From Oscillospiraceae bacterium (GTDB lineage: Bacteria > Bacillota > Clostridia > Oscillospirales > Ruminococcaceae), in assembly GCA_003531585.1 (NCBI GenBank), contig DQFX01000045.1:29181-78466 (forward strand): a DNA stretch of 49,286 nt. The letters run 5' to 3'. The notes under the pieces were generated by a model. It had not been told where the DNA came from, did not search any database, and worked only from the letters and a program-made list of their open reading frames with translations. The position numbers were made by a program, and so were the translations under genes. Of the stretch, positions 15,466 to 23,850 are shown piece after piece; the first letter of the stretch is position 1; each line of letters opens with the position of its first letter.

Positions 15466-17130
15466 TTAGGTCTGTTCTAATATCGCGCCCATGCGCTCAA
15501 GTACCTTCTTAAGCGCAGAAGTAAGCTCGGCACGCTCTTCGGTATCTGCCTCGGACACAGCCTCTGTCGCGGCGGTGAATGCTGTTTCTATCTGCTTAAA
15601 GTAGAACTTTACCTTATCTCGTGCGCCGCTCGTCGGAGCAGGTGCAGAAACCGCAGCGGCCGACTGTGCATTCGCTTGCAAAGCAGCGCTTTCGGCTTTC
15701 AGCTTTTCAACCTCATCCTTGTACTTCTTCGTGGACTCCTTGGCACCGTCAGCGACTTTGCGCAGTTCGTCATTCAGAGTCTTGAGACTGTTGATTTCTT
15801 CAGTGAATTTCTTCGTGGTTTCGCGCGTTACGGTCTTTTTCGCAAGTTCAACGGCGTTACTCCAGTCCTCATCCTTTTTCTTGCACATTTCATCGCGACC
15901 TTGCTGAATGAGTGCGTTCCGTTCTTCCTCGGAAATTTCTGCCTTTTCAGTCGGTCGACTTTCAAGCTCCCTGATCTGTTCTGAAAGCACTTCTTTTTCC
16001 TTAAGTAGGGCGGCTTTCTGCTCCTCAAAGCGCTTTTCCGCATTAAGTGCGCCGGACTCCATGTCCTCGTTGGCCTGATGTGCCGCCTCGAGTTGCTTTC
16101 TCAGTTCTTCAACCTGCGATTCAAGTGAGGAGCTTTCGGCATTCTTGCTCTTTTCTTCCTCAAGCTGTAAGGTCAACTGCTCGAATTTGTTGCGGTATTC
16201 GTCCACCTTTGCGCTGAGTTCGCGTACTGATAGAGCATTCACATCGTTGTGCTGCATAAGGTCGTCGGCGTCCTCATCGTCCAGCTTTGCAATTTCAAGC
16301 AGCTTGGTAATACCGAGCTGCTGAAGCTGTCCCAGCTTTTCCTCGCCAAATTTCTCGTAAATCTGTATGAAGTTATAGCCATGGCGCTTGCCTATGCCTA
16401 TCTTCTTTTCGCAGTACTCTTCGAAATTCTCATATCCCATCTCGGTGAAGAGCCGCTCGTCGCGGACCGTCTTAAGATCACGCCCCATCTCTATCATGGA
16501 GCTTGCGGCTATCTTGCCGTTGGCCATGATTCGCTGCGTAAGCTGCGCCGCTCTGTTCTGACGTTCAGTTGGCATTGTATCTGTCTTTTCAGTGATTTCC
16601 GTCGTGAAAGTCTGCTGTTCCACTGGCTGTCCCTCCTCTTCTTTAGCCTTACGGTAGTGATAGCACTTTTCCGGTGCCGAGCAACAGCTTTCAAGCCATT
16701 CGCTGGCTTTGCTTTCCTCTGCGAATATCATCTTGGTGTGTTCACATTCGAATTCCATAGCGCCAAGATAGTTCACCTCAACCTTGCCATATTCGCTGGA
16801 GTAGTAGGGGCACGTCTTGCTCATCTTGCGGAATCCGTCCGCAAGCATCTGAAGCTTTTCACCTTCGTTGAATTCGATCCCGTCAACATCTTCGTCCTCG
16901 TCATTCGGAACTGCATCCGGCTTGTCCAGAATAGTGTCCGCCGTTTCAACATTCCAAAGCGGACACTCCTTTTCCGCTTTCTCTGCGTGCCAACAGCACT
17001 GTATCAGAGCCGCACTTTCCGGGTCATTGTTTTTGAAAACTTTTCCGCCGCTCGCCATGTATGAGCAGAGGATCCTTGTCGAATCAGCACCGACTTGCTC
17101 GGTGCCCTTGTAATACTGGCATGTTTTCAT
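15466..17130 (-). CDS. DUF3102-like protein with Cys-rich head and long coiled coil
   Basis: 554 residues. The N-terminus (1-165) has many Cys (CQYY, QCCWHAEK, CPYY, ESCCSAPEKC). Residues about 190-300 match the DUF3102-like pattern (NGKIAASSMIEMGRDLKTVR, FEEYCEKKIGIGKRHGYNFI), found in plasmid- and phage-borne proteins. Residues about 320-500 are a heptad-rich coiled coil, followed by an Ala/Pro linker and a helical end. It sits directly after a PcfJ-like gene. Role unknown; a DNA-maintenance or scaffold function is an inference. Confidence 0.65.
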   Translation of the reverse strand: MKTCQYYKGTEQVGADSTRILCSYMASGGKVFKNNDPESAALIQCCWHAEKAEKECPLWNVETADTILDKPDAVPNDEDEDVDGIEFNEGEKLQMLADGFRKMSKTCPYYSSEYGKVEVNYLGAMEFECEHTKMIFAEESKASEWLESCCSAPEKCYHYRKAKEEEGQPVEQQTFTTEITEKTDTMPTERQNRAAQLTQRIMANGKIAASSMIEMGRDLKTVRDERLFTEMGYENFEEYCEKKIGIGKRHGYNFIQIYEKFGEEKLGQLQQLGITKLLEIAKLDDEDADDLMQHNDVNALSVRELSAKVDEYRNKFEQLTLQLEEEKSKNAESSSLESQVEELRKQLEAAHQANEDMESGALNAEKRFEEQKAALLKEKEVLSEQIRELESRPTEKAEISEEERNALIQQGRDEMCKKKDEDWSNAVELAKKTVTRETTKKFTEEINSLKTLNDELRKVADGAKESTKKYKDEVEKLKAESAALQANAQSAAAVSAPAPTSGARDKVKFYFKQIETAFTAATEAVSEADTEERAELTSALKKVLERMGAILEQT

Positions 17131-17133
17131 GTG

Positions 17134-19269
17134 TTACGCTCCTATTCGTATATTCTGTGTGGTTTCTTCCTTCTCGGATGCATCAATCGGTTCCTTTTCC
17201 AACCGTTTAGTTACAACCTTAAGCCACTTATCAACAAAGGCTTTGACCTCTGAAGTCGGCAAGACGTTGTGAAGGCCGTGATTTTCAATGAGCCTACCGT
17301 CGCTGCTAATATTTACAGTAAAATACGGTTCATCGGGTTCATCAATCTTCCTTAGTCCGAAAATGTTTGCAGTTCCTTCAACACACCGCTTGGTATAAGT
17401 CTTTACGCAATGATCCAGCTTATTGCTTTCATTGATAAAGTCCTCCATTGACCTCAACGGTCGAATAATAAACTTCTTATCCTTGTATGAAAGCCGCTCA
17501 AGCAGTTTCGTTCTTCTCTGCAAGTGTTCATTTTGGACCGTAGATTCCTTAATGAATACTAGGTCATTGCACCTGTCATGCTCCTTCTTTATGTCCTGAG
17601 GAAAGAATAATTCGCGATTGCCAGTAAGGTCAAATCCAAGTTTCTCCGCTGACACGACATAATCTATGAAGAAAATACCTACACCGGATTTACGATGCAT
17701 TTTTGTCCGCTGCTTTTCAAGATAGTTGCTAAGACGAACAATGGGTAACCGATATTTAAGCATAATCTTTGAAACCTCGCTTAAATGCTCAGCGCATTCG
17801 TTACAAAGCTTACAAAATGCCTTAATATCTTTTTCCGTCAGCCCAAGTTCTCTCCACACTTTTACCTGAAAAACAGAAACATCAATTTCAGCGAAAAAAG
17901 GAAGAATTGTTTTGCTCACGCCGAGGAATTTATACGGCTTGTTTGAAGAGCATACTCCAAGCCCGTCAGCAGCGCCATAACCATAAATAATTGACTCTGC
18001 AAGACTGTGTAAACCCTCTTTACCAAGGTTTTCTACAACGGGAGCCGTTTTCAAGCCATTCAGCAATTCTATGATGTGCCTGCCCCACTTTGCACAAAGA
18101 GGTGCAATGTCCATGTTCTGTATAGTTGGTATCCCAGTTGCGTGCACCAGTTCAACGAGATTTCCCGGCCAGCATGCTCCGAGCTTAACATACCGAATAG
18201 ATCTCCGACTAACTTTCTCCCATTCAGCTCTCTTTTCGTAAACCGAGTCAAGCGCTGCAATTTGCTGTTCACGAACAATTTCCCAAAAATCACGGCGGTA
18301 TTCGGTTAATTCATCTTTTCTGTTTATTTTGCCAGTGTCAATGTCATACTCATAACGTGTTATAGAAAAGAAGTACCGGCTAAGGAACTTACCATCCGAT
18401 AATATCTGATGATATACAGTGTCACAGCTGTTCGCCCAGTCTATCTTCTTGGCGCAATATGCTGTATAACGTTTTGCGCGTATATTAATACACTGAATTT
18501 CTGCTCCGCACACAGGGCATATTCTTTTGGTGTTGTCCCTAACTCTGTCTAATTCCGATTCGTTCTTGCATACAGAGCACTTACCCTTCTGAGTATGCTT
18601 GTGGGAATAGCTATAAAACCACGGAGCCAATTTGAGCCGCTCGGTGAATATCCATTTCTTCATATCCTCGGGGGTGTCGGAATATGGATACATAAGATCC
18701 CTGACCCTAGCATTTCGGCGTTGTGTGGCTTTCTTGATTTTATCGTTAAAGAAATCAACCTGATAATCCGCCAACCAGCTTAACATACTTTTAGGGTTGA
18801 AAGTGGAATCATGTACATCATATCCTGCAAAAGCGTCAAACCGTTTCAGGAAATCTCCTATTGTCTTATCTGCATCACCATAGGGAAACGCGTATGCGTC
18901 TGCGAAACCACTCCGTAAAGTCCATGAAAAACTGCAATACCAATCGTAGCCCCATCGTGTCGAAACATTTCCATTGCCTATCTTAAACTCACCACGCTTG
19001 AATGCACCATCACCGAGGTACGCCTCGCTTGCCATTTCCCCGTTCTCGGTAAGAAAATGCCTCTCTCCCAGCGTCCATTCGTTTTCTTTTTCAGTGGGCA
19101 AATAGAGGCATACGGATAAGACGCAAGTATGCTTTTTAGTGAATACCGTTTCAGCAGTATACACACCTGTTGATTCATAGTTCCTGCTATATCTTGACTT
19201 TGATGCTTTCATTTTGAAGGTGATGTTCTCGGTGAACATTGTTCCCGACAGTTCCTTGTATGCTATCAT
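17134..19269 (-). CDS. PcfJ-like protein
   Basis: 711 residues. The C-terminal part carries the PcfJ signature (RSMEDFINESNKLDHCVKTY, then FTVNISSDGRLIENHGLHN). A zinc-ribbon-like CSVC...CPVC stands at about 235-262. PcfJ is named from the conjugative plasmid pCF10 but is also frequent in gut prophages and mobile elements; its biochemical role is not settled. The ATG follows AAGGTGG. With the PcfK-like gene 12 bases upstream it forms the usual pair. Confidence 0.8.
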   Translation of the reverse strand: MIAYKELSGTMFTENITFKMKASKSRYSRNYESTGVYTAETVFTKKHTCVLSVCLYLPTEKENEWTLGERHFLTENGEMASEAYLGDGAFKRGEFKIGNGNVSTRWGYDWYCSFSWTLRSGFADAYAFPYGDADKTIGDFLKRFDAFAGYDVHDSTFNPKSMLSWLADYQVDFFNDKIKKATQRRNARVRDLMYPYSDTPEDMKKWIFTERLKLAPWFYSYSHKHTQKGKCSVCKNESELDRVRDNTKRICPVCGAEIQCINIRAKRYTAYCAKKIDWANSCDTVYHQILSDGKFLSRYFFSITRYEYDIDTGKINRKDELTEYRRDFWEIVREQQIAALDSVYEKRAEWEKVSRRSIRYVKLGACWPGNLVELVHATGIPTIQNMDIAPLCAKWGRHIIELLNGLKTAPVVENLGKEGLHSLAESIIYGYGAADGLGVCSSNKPYKFLGVSKTILPFFAEIDVSVFQVKVWRELGLTEKDIKAFCKLCNECAEHLSEVSKIMLKYRLPIVRLSNYLEKQRTKMHRKSGVGIFFIDYVVSAEKLGFDLTGNRELFFPQDIKKEHDRCNDLVFIKESTVQNEHLQRRTKLLERLSYKDKKFIIRPLRSMEDFINESNKLDHCVKTYTKRCVEGTANIFGLRKIDEPDEPYFTVNISSDGRLIENHGLHNVLPTSEVKAFVDKWLKVVTKRLEKEPIDASEKEETTQNIRIGA

Positions 19270-19281
19270 ACCAGCACCACC

Positions 19282-19626
19282 TTAAAGAAGGTCATCAAAG
19301 CTGATGACAGGTTTCTTTGCGCTCATCTGCACAGGGATCGGCAGCGGCTTTCCTGCTGACACACTTTCTTCTTTTATGCCGAAATATCCACGAACCCACT
19401 CCCAATGCTGCTCTTCTGATATCTTGGATATACCGTAATTCTTGACCTTGACCTCATTAGCCTTGCCTTTCTTGAAGCAAAACTCCAGACACCCCTCTAA
19501 GCTGAGTTTCTTTTCAAGGATTCGCGTATCAAGTTCTGGGTCACTGCAAGCAGTGAGATACTCAAATATCTCACGCTCCATATCGTTGCTCGGTTCTCCG
19601 AGCTGCTTAAGTGTTTCGCTGTTCAT
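19282..19626 (-). CDS. PcfK-like protein
   Basis: 114 residues from ATG after AGGAGG. FEYLTACSDPEL, the helical middle, the HWEWVRGYFG motif and a C-terminal FDDLL are typical of the short PcfK-like proteins that accompany PcfJ. Function unknown. The 131-bp gap between this gene and the HUH protein gene holds no further gene. Confidence 0.75.
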   Translation of the reverse strand: MNSETLKQLGEPSNDMEREIFEYLTACSDPELDTRILEKKLSLEGCLEFCFKKGKANEVKVKNYGISKISEEQHWEWVRGYFGIKEESVSAGKPLPIPVQMSAKKPVISFDDLL

Positions 19627-19757
19627 AAAATTCCTCCTATATAGCACCCCGATTGATTTCGCGCGGCTTTTTGGGCTTTGCGCCGCTCGTGTCCGGGGTA
19701 ATTGACCTGTTTTGTTGCCTGAACCCGCATTACTGCTGAATTCGTTTGTATCAGGCT

Positions 19758-20555
19758 CTACTCGAGCCTGATCATTCTGAACCTTGCATAATCCCGACCT
19801 GTGACAGGGTTTTGACCAATCTCATAATCAATGACCTTGAACTTCGGATATACCTTGCTCATGATCACTCTGACCTCGTCGTTTCGTGCAGCGTCTTGAA
19901 TCTTCCGCATGGTCTTTCTTGATACCTTGTTATCATCGGTGGTGATTTCCGGACGTTTGAGGTTATGCGAACCATTCCAGCTGCGTTCCCATTTCTTCTT
20001 TGTATCCTTGGACTTCATCAAGTAGACTGCAAGAGAGGTAAAGGTACCATCACTGTCTACCTGCAAACGCTTGCTGTTCGTATGTTCGCCACACTTCCAC
20101 AGCCGCTCAACCTCATCTCTTGTAACTTTACCGTTCCCGCTATTGACAACCAGGTGATAATGGAAGCGTGCTTCGTCGTTCACGCCTTCAATCACATATA
20201 AGTACCTTAATTCAAGACCGTTCTTAACATACAAACGCCTTAAGCACTTTATGTAATTGGTGAACTCCCTCTTACGTTCAGAAATGCTCTTTTGTATGTA
20301 CTCATTGTCAAATGTCAGGGAAACAAGATAATCACCCTCGACAAAGTTGTTGAACAAGAGCCATCGGAAGTGCTTTCGGCTGTTTTTGTCATTAAGACTC
20401 TTGATTTTAGGAGGAGAAGCCCTGGTGCGTGTTTTCCTCCTCTGCCTTACTGCTTCCTGCTCTTCCTCCGAATACTCGAAAAGCTCCACCTCTTTGTATC
20501 GACTGTTCCGAGCGTCGAATGCCTTTTCCCGGATAAAATTCCGTCTCACTATCAT
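19758..20555 (-). CDS. HUH replication-initiation protein (G2P/ORF2-like Rep)
   Basis: 265 residues. Motif 1 YLVSLTFDNEY (about 76-86), motif 2 with the His-Tyr-His metal triad at 132-134 (RFHYHLVV) and motif 3 with Tyr178 and Lys181 (AVYLMKSKD) mark a rolling-circle Rep of the kind shared by filamentous phages and microviruses. Such proteins nick one strand at an origin and stay bound through Tyr. The start is ATG or the GTG two codons later, which is better spaced from AGGGGG. A 9-bp hairpin overlaps the stop codon. The 208-bp upstream gap contains inverted repeats and a divergent small transcript, a plausible origin and copy-control region. Confidence 0.8.
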   Translation of the reverse strand: MIVRRNFIREKAFDARNSRYKEVELFEYSEEEQEAVRQRRKTRTRASPPKIKSLNDKNSRKHFRWLLFNNFVEGDYLVSLTFDNEYIQKSISERKREFTNYIKCLRRLYVKNGLELRYLYVIEGVNDEARFHYHLVVNSGNGKVTRDEVERLWKCGEHTNSKRLQVDSDGTFTSLAVYLMKSKDTKKKWERSWNGSHNLKRPEITTDDNKVSRKTMRKIQDAARNDEVRVIMSKVYPKFKVIDYEIGQNPVTGRDYARFRMIRLE

Positions 20556-20632
20556 TTCCCCCTGACTGTCGAGGGAGTTTTCCGCTTGAAGAATGAAATG
20601 TCCGAAAAGTTAATACTCATTACAAGGCCGTC

Positions 20633-20658
20633 AAAGCGGCTCTACCGCCGCTTTTTTT
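20633..20658 (+). terminator. Rho-independent terminator (rightward)
   Basis: AAAGCGGC-TCTACC-GCCGCTTT followed by a T tract to 20,658. It faces right, against the operon, so it would stop antisense transcription running through the HUH gene; on the other strand the T tract is missing. Confidence 0.65.
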
Positions 20659-20670
20659 GAAAACTCCCTA

Positions 20671-20699
20671 TTGACTTTTAAAGGGAAATGATGTATAAT
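20671..20699 (+). promoter_or_regulatory. Sigma-A promoter of a small rightward RNA
   Basis: TTGACT, 17-bp spacer, TATAAT: near-perfect consensus, pointing away from the HUH gene. The spacer contains GGGAAATGAT, also found at the start of the HUH gene on the opposite strand as part of an imperfect ~34-bp inverted repeat (20,554-20,585 with 20,659-20,692). Confidence 0.75.
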
Positions 20700-20705
20700 T
20701 TAAGT

Positions 20706-20773
20706 AGGATATTTTTAATTCATTTCCCTGTTTTGTTTCAGCCTTGAGTCTTTGCTCAAGGCTTTATTTTTTT
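20706..20773 (+). ncRNA. Candidate small antisense-type RNA beside the HUH gene
   Basis: A transcript of about 68 nt is predicted from the promoter at 20,671 to an intrinsic terminator (GCCTTGAG-TCTTTG-CTCAAGGC, 20,741-20,762, then a T-rich run). It has no reading frame of note. It contains TCATTTCCC, complementary over nine bases to GGGAAATGA, the ribosome site and start codon of the HUH mRNA about 150 bp away on the other strand. That suggests translational control of Rep, as copy-control RNAs do on plasmids. Inference only. Confidence 0.55.
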
Positions 20774-20955
20774 GTGTTCGGTTCGTCCTTGCTGCCGAAG
20801 TAGCAGTGAACTACCGATGTTTCGTACCCGCTGAAAAATCTGCACTCGTTGCAATGCTCCATGCACACAGGTGCCGCAAATCGAGGACATCTTATCCATG
20901 AACCAACTTCATGGTTCGCGCCCTTCTTGCAGATCGGGCATATCTGTGTCGCCAT
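20764..20955 (-). CDS. Small Cys-rich phage protein
   Basis: 63 residues from an ATG overlapping the previous stop as TAATG. CPICKKGANHE (6-16), RCPRFA, VCMEHCNECRFF (about 30-41) give a multi-Cys/His zinc fold. The type is common in gut prophages; function unknown. Its 3' end overlaps the terminator of the opposite small RNA. Confidence 0.6.
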   Translation of the reverse strand: MATQICPICKKGANHEVGSWIRCPRFAAPVCMEHCNECRFFSGYETSVVHCYFGSKDEPNTKK

Positions 20956-21608
20956 TATGTAACGCTGCCTTTCTTCCAATCATCAGCTCCATCCGGATCC
21001 TTGCCCTCGGCTATGCGGCGGTTGCGGATTCTGCCAACCACGAAGCTGGTGCACTCCTCAAAGTACCGCGTCCAGGCGAAAATCTCGTCAGCAGGCAGGT
21101 AGCGTATGTCTTGCTGATTGAAAGCGATTGCAAACCGGAAAACGGTGCCGACCTTTTTACGGAGCATAAGCGGATAGTTTCCGCAAAGCTTGGCCAATGC
21201 AATCCACCCGGCGCGTTCGCTTTCGGGTACATCTGCTAATGGCGCAGGTGCCGGAGACTCTTTTTGAGCAGGAGCAATGTCTTTCGTAGGTTCTTCCGGA
21301 ACATCAAACTCCGCGTACTCAACGAACACCGGGGTAATGAACGGACTTTCATAGTACTTGTCCGCCATGCGTGCGCCTATTTTCGCACCTTTCTCATTCT
21401 TATATACTTTAGTAGCAGCGGAAAGCGGTTCAAACCTTGAAACCTGGTTCCCGGTGACTTCGCTTATTGCCAGTCCAGCAAAATACTTGGGTTTTATCTC
21501 AGAGTCATCAGAATCATCAACCGGAACATTGTCCGCCGACTCATCAATTGGAACCTTGTCCTGTATGAGCCACACATTGTGCAGCGTTTTCTTCTCGCTC
21601 ATCGCCAT
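20955..21608 (-). CDS. Phage protein of unknown function
   Basis: 217 residues: acidic N-terminus with a DD-rich stretch (about 22-36), a Pro/Ala linker (about 105-125) and a helical C-terminus (about 130-210) ending in basic residues. No family recognised. Start at 21,608 or the ATG two codons later; GAGAGGA lies upstream. Confidence 0.6.
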   Translation of the reverse strand: MAMSEKKTLHNVWLIQDKVPIDESADNVPVDDSDDSEIKPKYFAGLAISEVTGNQVSRFEPLSAATKVYKNEKGAKIGARMADKYYESPFITPVFVEYAEFDVPEEPTKDIAPAQKESPAPAPLADVPESERAGWIALAKLCGNYPLMLRKKVGTVFRFAIAFNQQDIRYLPADEIFAWTRYFEECTSFVVGRIRNRRIAEGKDPDGADDWKKGSVT

Positions 21609-21850
21609 GTCCTCTCATTTCTGTTGCGCTTGGCTTTCCTGGCTTCCGCAACCGAATCCTTTATTGTTCTTTCAATGACCCACCACAGCACCGGCAGAAG
21701 AACGAACACCGCCTCGCCACCCACGCTGTTGGATATGCGTTCGGCATTTGCGGAATCGTTCGCCAGCGTGAAGAGAATCAATCCGCACATCGTGATTATT
21801 GCGTACTTAAGCACCGTTTCGGCTCTTGTACGCCTTTTATTATTCCTCAT
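21599..21850 (-). CDS. Small membrane protein, two helices
   Basis: 83 residues. Hydrophobic segments at about 13-30 (VLKYAIITMCGLILFTLA) and about 44-60 (GGEAVFVLLPVLWWVIE), both ends strongly basic. Shape compatible with a holin-like or signalling peptide, but the location in the early operon argues against lysis. Weak ribosome site (AAGGACGG). The stop overlaps the next start. Confidence 0.5.
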   Translation of the reverse strand: MRNNKRRTRAETVLKYAIITMCGLILFTLANDSANAERISNSVGGEAVFVLLPVLWWVIERTIKDSVAEARKAKRNRNERTWR

Positions 21851-21872
21851 CTTGTTCACCGTCCTTATGCTG

Positions 21873-22283
21873 CTACGAGGCTTGTCCGACTTTTGCAATC
21901 GATTGCAAAGCCAGCAAATCACTGCAATGTGATGTGTCTGTATCCACCGGGTTAAAGTTCTCATCATAGTGGGCGGTGCCGGCAAAAGTTTGCGTAATGC
22001 TCTCGTCATCGTAGTCGCCAATGACTTTCTTTTCGATGAGGGTAACGCGCTTGGATTCTTTCCCCCAAGCATGCATCTCAAAGCGATATTCGATGCGATC
22101 AAAGTAAATATGAGCCTTGAGCCACTCGTCGCCCCGGCGCTTCGTGTACTTGATTTCGTACTTTCTGTATTCGCCTGCTTCTTTGAGTTCGCGCTTAAGT
22201 TCTGCGAGTTTCTCCGGAGCTGTCCACTCCAGATAATTGTAAAGGATTCGAACGAGCCTTTGCTTTCCAAAATAGTTAGGCAT
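21873..22283 (-). CDS. Phage protein of unknown function
   Basis: 136 residues from ATG after AAGGAG. Basic helical first half (LAELKRELKEAGEYRKYEIK) and a beta-rich second half with many aromatic residues. No family recognised. Frame extensions upstream of this ATG lack a ribosome site. Confidence 0.6.
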   Translation of the reverse strand: MPNYFGKQRLVRILYNYLEWTAPEKLAELKRELKEAGEYRKYEIKYTKRRGDEWLKAHIYFDRIEYRFEMHAWGKESKRVTLIEKKVIGDYDDESITQTFAGTAHYDENFNPVDTDTSHCSDLLALQSIAKVGQAS

Positions 22284-22314
22284 AATTTCTCCTTTCTTAT
22301 GGCTTGCCGTAATG

Positions 22315-22530
22315 TCAGGGCTTTGAGGCAAGCTGCTTTTCGCGGGCTTTACGGGCGCACGATTCGCCCCAGATCCTGCCGAGTTCCTTGAGAATATCAT
22401 CAACTTCTTTCTGCGTCTGAACTACGAAGTTGTCTGCTATCCACCCAAGTTCTCTGCCGTTCTCATCGTAGAACCGTTCTACGATATGCGGTTTGGTTTC
22501 AAGTATTTCTTTAGGGGTCGGTCGTGCCAT
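22315..22530 (-). CDS. Small phage protein of unknown function
   Basis: 71 residues, MARPTPKEILETKPHIVERF at the start, helical, basic C-terminus. AGAGGTGAT precedes the ATG. No family recognised. Confidence 0.55.
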   Translation of the reverse strand: MARPTPKEILETKPHIVERFYDENGRELGWIADNFVVQTQKEVDDILKELGRIWGESCARKAREKQLASKP

Positions 22531-22583
22531 AGTAATCACCTCTTTTCATTGTATGATGATTGGGCTTGTTCACTTGCTTGCTA

Positions 22584-22811
22584 TCAGCTTGAAAGCGCCT
22601 TGCAGACGTCCATTATTGCTCCCAGGGCGCTGTCACCGATGATGTTGACGCTCATCGCCTTAATGGTACCATCGCCGGACTTGTGATACACCAGCGCGGC
22701 ATCGCCCGAATCGGATACCTCGATTGATGTGATTACAGATCCTACACGTGTGTATTTGAGCGCCTCAGCAAGTGCTGCAAGCGCCTTCTGCTTGTCCTCG
22801 TTCTTGTTCAT
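22584..22811 (-). CDS. Small phage protein of unknown function
   Basis: 75 residues: an N-terminal helix (KQKALAALAEALKYT) and a beta-strand region (GSVITSIEVSDSGDAALVYH). GAAGGAGG precedes it; the ATG overlaps the previous stop by four bases. No family recognised. Confidence 0.55.
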   Translation of the reverse strand: MNKNEDKQKALAALAEALKYTRVGSVITSIEVSDSGDAALVYHKSGDGTIKAMSVNIIGDSALGAIMDVCKALSS

Positions 22812-23083
22812 TTCTGTGCTGCCTCCTTCGAAAGGCGGTCTATTAGTAGCGCCTTTATTGTTTTGCGGTTAAGGTCGCTTGCGCAGTTCGCAAGCGTGAA
22901 AGCCTCGCGCTCATTCTCTGTCATTCCCTTTGCTGATATTGCTTCCTCATACATCTTTCTGATGAATTCGGCTGTCGAAAGCACCCAGCGCAGGATCTCT
23001 GTCGTGTTTCCGGTATCAACTACCTTGCGGTATTCAATTGTAAGCTCATTGAGCTTGTTGTTCAGTTCTGCTGTTGTCAGCAC
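22808..23083 (-). CDS. Small helical phage protein
   Basis: 91 residues, GTG start after AGGAGGT. Almost wholly helical, with Glu/Lys-rich segments. No family recognised. Coupled to the following gene by overlap. Confidence 0.55.
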   Translation of the reverse strand: MLTTAELNNKLNELTIEYRKVVDTGNTTEILRWVLSTAEFIRKMYEEAISAKGMTENEREAFTLANCASDLNRKTIKALLIDRLSKEAAQK

Positions 23084-23088
23084 TGGTT

Positions 23089-23331
23089 TTACCTCCTGAT
23101 AAGTTCTTCAACGGAAATATTGAGTACCTTTGCGAGGTAGATTATCTCAATGTCCGTTACAAATCTCTGTCCGGACTCGATACGCTGTACAGCGTTCTTG
23201 TCGATGTCCAGACCGTTAACGATAAGTCTGTTGGAAAGTTCGTGCTGCGAGATTCTTAATCCCTTGCGGAGCTCCTTGACCTTTATGCCGCAGATGTTGT
23301 TTCTGCCGTCGGGGGTTCTGTTTGTAAACAT
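23089..23331 (-). CDS. XRE-family DNA-binding protein
   Basis: 80 residues from ATG after GGGAGGTG. A short N-terminal lead (1-17) precedes a complete XRE HTH (KVKELRKGLRISQHELSNRL, then VQRIESGQRFVTDIEIIYLAKVL). Likely an early regulator of the lytic/lysogenic circuit, in cro or antirepressor position as second gene of the leftward operon. Confidence 0.75.
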   Translation of the reverse strand: MFTNRTPDGRNNICGIKVKELRKGLRISQHELSNRLIVNGLDIDKNAVQRIESGQRFVTDIEIIYLAKVLNISVEELIRR

Positions 23332-23390
23332 GTTGGGTTCACCTCCCATCTTTCCTTAAATATATTGCGGTTTACGAAAAAGCTGTTGTA

Positions 23391-23612
23391 TCAAGCGCCT
23401 ATCGCCGTAAGCTCCTCGACCGACACACCGCAGACCTCTGCAATCTTCTTAAGCTTGCGCGGGTGTACGTTTGCTGAATCAGTCTCATACTTGTACACCA
23501 TAACCTCCGAAACACAGAGTTCCTCGGCGAGCTTAGCCCGGCTGATACCTGCCTGCATTCTGGCAAGTTTGATGTTCTCGCCTATTGTTTTGCCGCTCAT
23601 TGTAATTGTCAT
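23391..23612 (-). CDS. XRE-family regulator, first gene of the leftward operon (Cro-like position)
   Basis: 73 residues from ATG after GGTGGTGAG. Complete XRE HTH: GENIKLARMQAGISRAKLAE, VSEVMVYKYETDSANVHPRK. It is the first gene after the leftward promoter at 23,713-23,741, whose spacer holds an operator; by position it would be the Cro-like antagonist of the repressor at 25,142-25,504. Confidence 0.75.
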   Translation of the reverse strand: MTITMSGKTIGENIKLARMQAGISRAKLAEELCVSEVMVYKYETDSANVHPRKLKKIAEVCGVSVEELTAIGA

Positions 23613-23712
23613 TTTCTCACCACCTTGTCTCTTGTGCAATTTACAGCTTACATCTATTGACATAACCTATCCTATGTGTTATAATGTGGTTAAGTTCTTT
23701 AACCTTGCTTAT

Positions 23713-23741
23713 ATTATACTCGCAAGTGCGAACATTGTCAA
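23713..23741 (-). promoter_or_regulatory. Leftward early promoter with operator O1
   Basis: TTGACA (23,741-23,736), 17-bp spacer, TATAAT (23,718-23,713): perfect consensus. The spacer carries the near-palindrome CTCGC-AAGT-GCGAA (23,719-23,732) abutting the -10. The same arrangement occurs at 25,101-25,129. A repressor bound here would block RNA polymerase, so this is the probable main lytic promoter. Confidence 0.8.
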
Positions 23742-23751
23742 GTGAAATATA

Positions 23752-23765
23752 TTCGTTTTTGCGAG
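23752..23765. promoter_or_regulatory. Probable operator O2
   Basis: TTCGT-TTTT-GCGAG, a weaker copy of the CTCGC-N4-GCGAG operator, 19 bp outside O1; one half site is intact. Confidence 0.45.
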
Positions 23766-23795
23766 ATTTGGCATATTACAACAAATTATAGCAAT

Positions 23796-23837
23796 GGCAT
23801 TTGTTGAAAAACAACAAATGCCGCCCCGAAGGGCGGC
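23796..23837 (+). promoter_or_regulatory. Overlapping hairpins in a 5' leader
   Basis: An 11-bp perfect stem GGCATTTGTTG/CAACAAATGCC (23,796-23,822) shares its last GCC with a second stem, GCCGCCC-CGAA-GGGCGGC (23,820-23,837), which ends two bases before the AGGAG of the next gene. The two cannot form completely at once, so a regulatory switch or strong translational damping is possible. Confidence 0.45.
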
Positions 23838-23850
23838 TAGGAGAAAAATT

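Noticed and set aside
19750..19771. Hairpin at the end of the HUH gene as an intrinsic terminator
   Set aside because: Perfect 9-bp stem but no T tract follows on the minus strand, and the operon continues.
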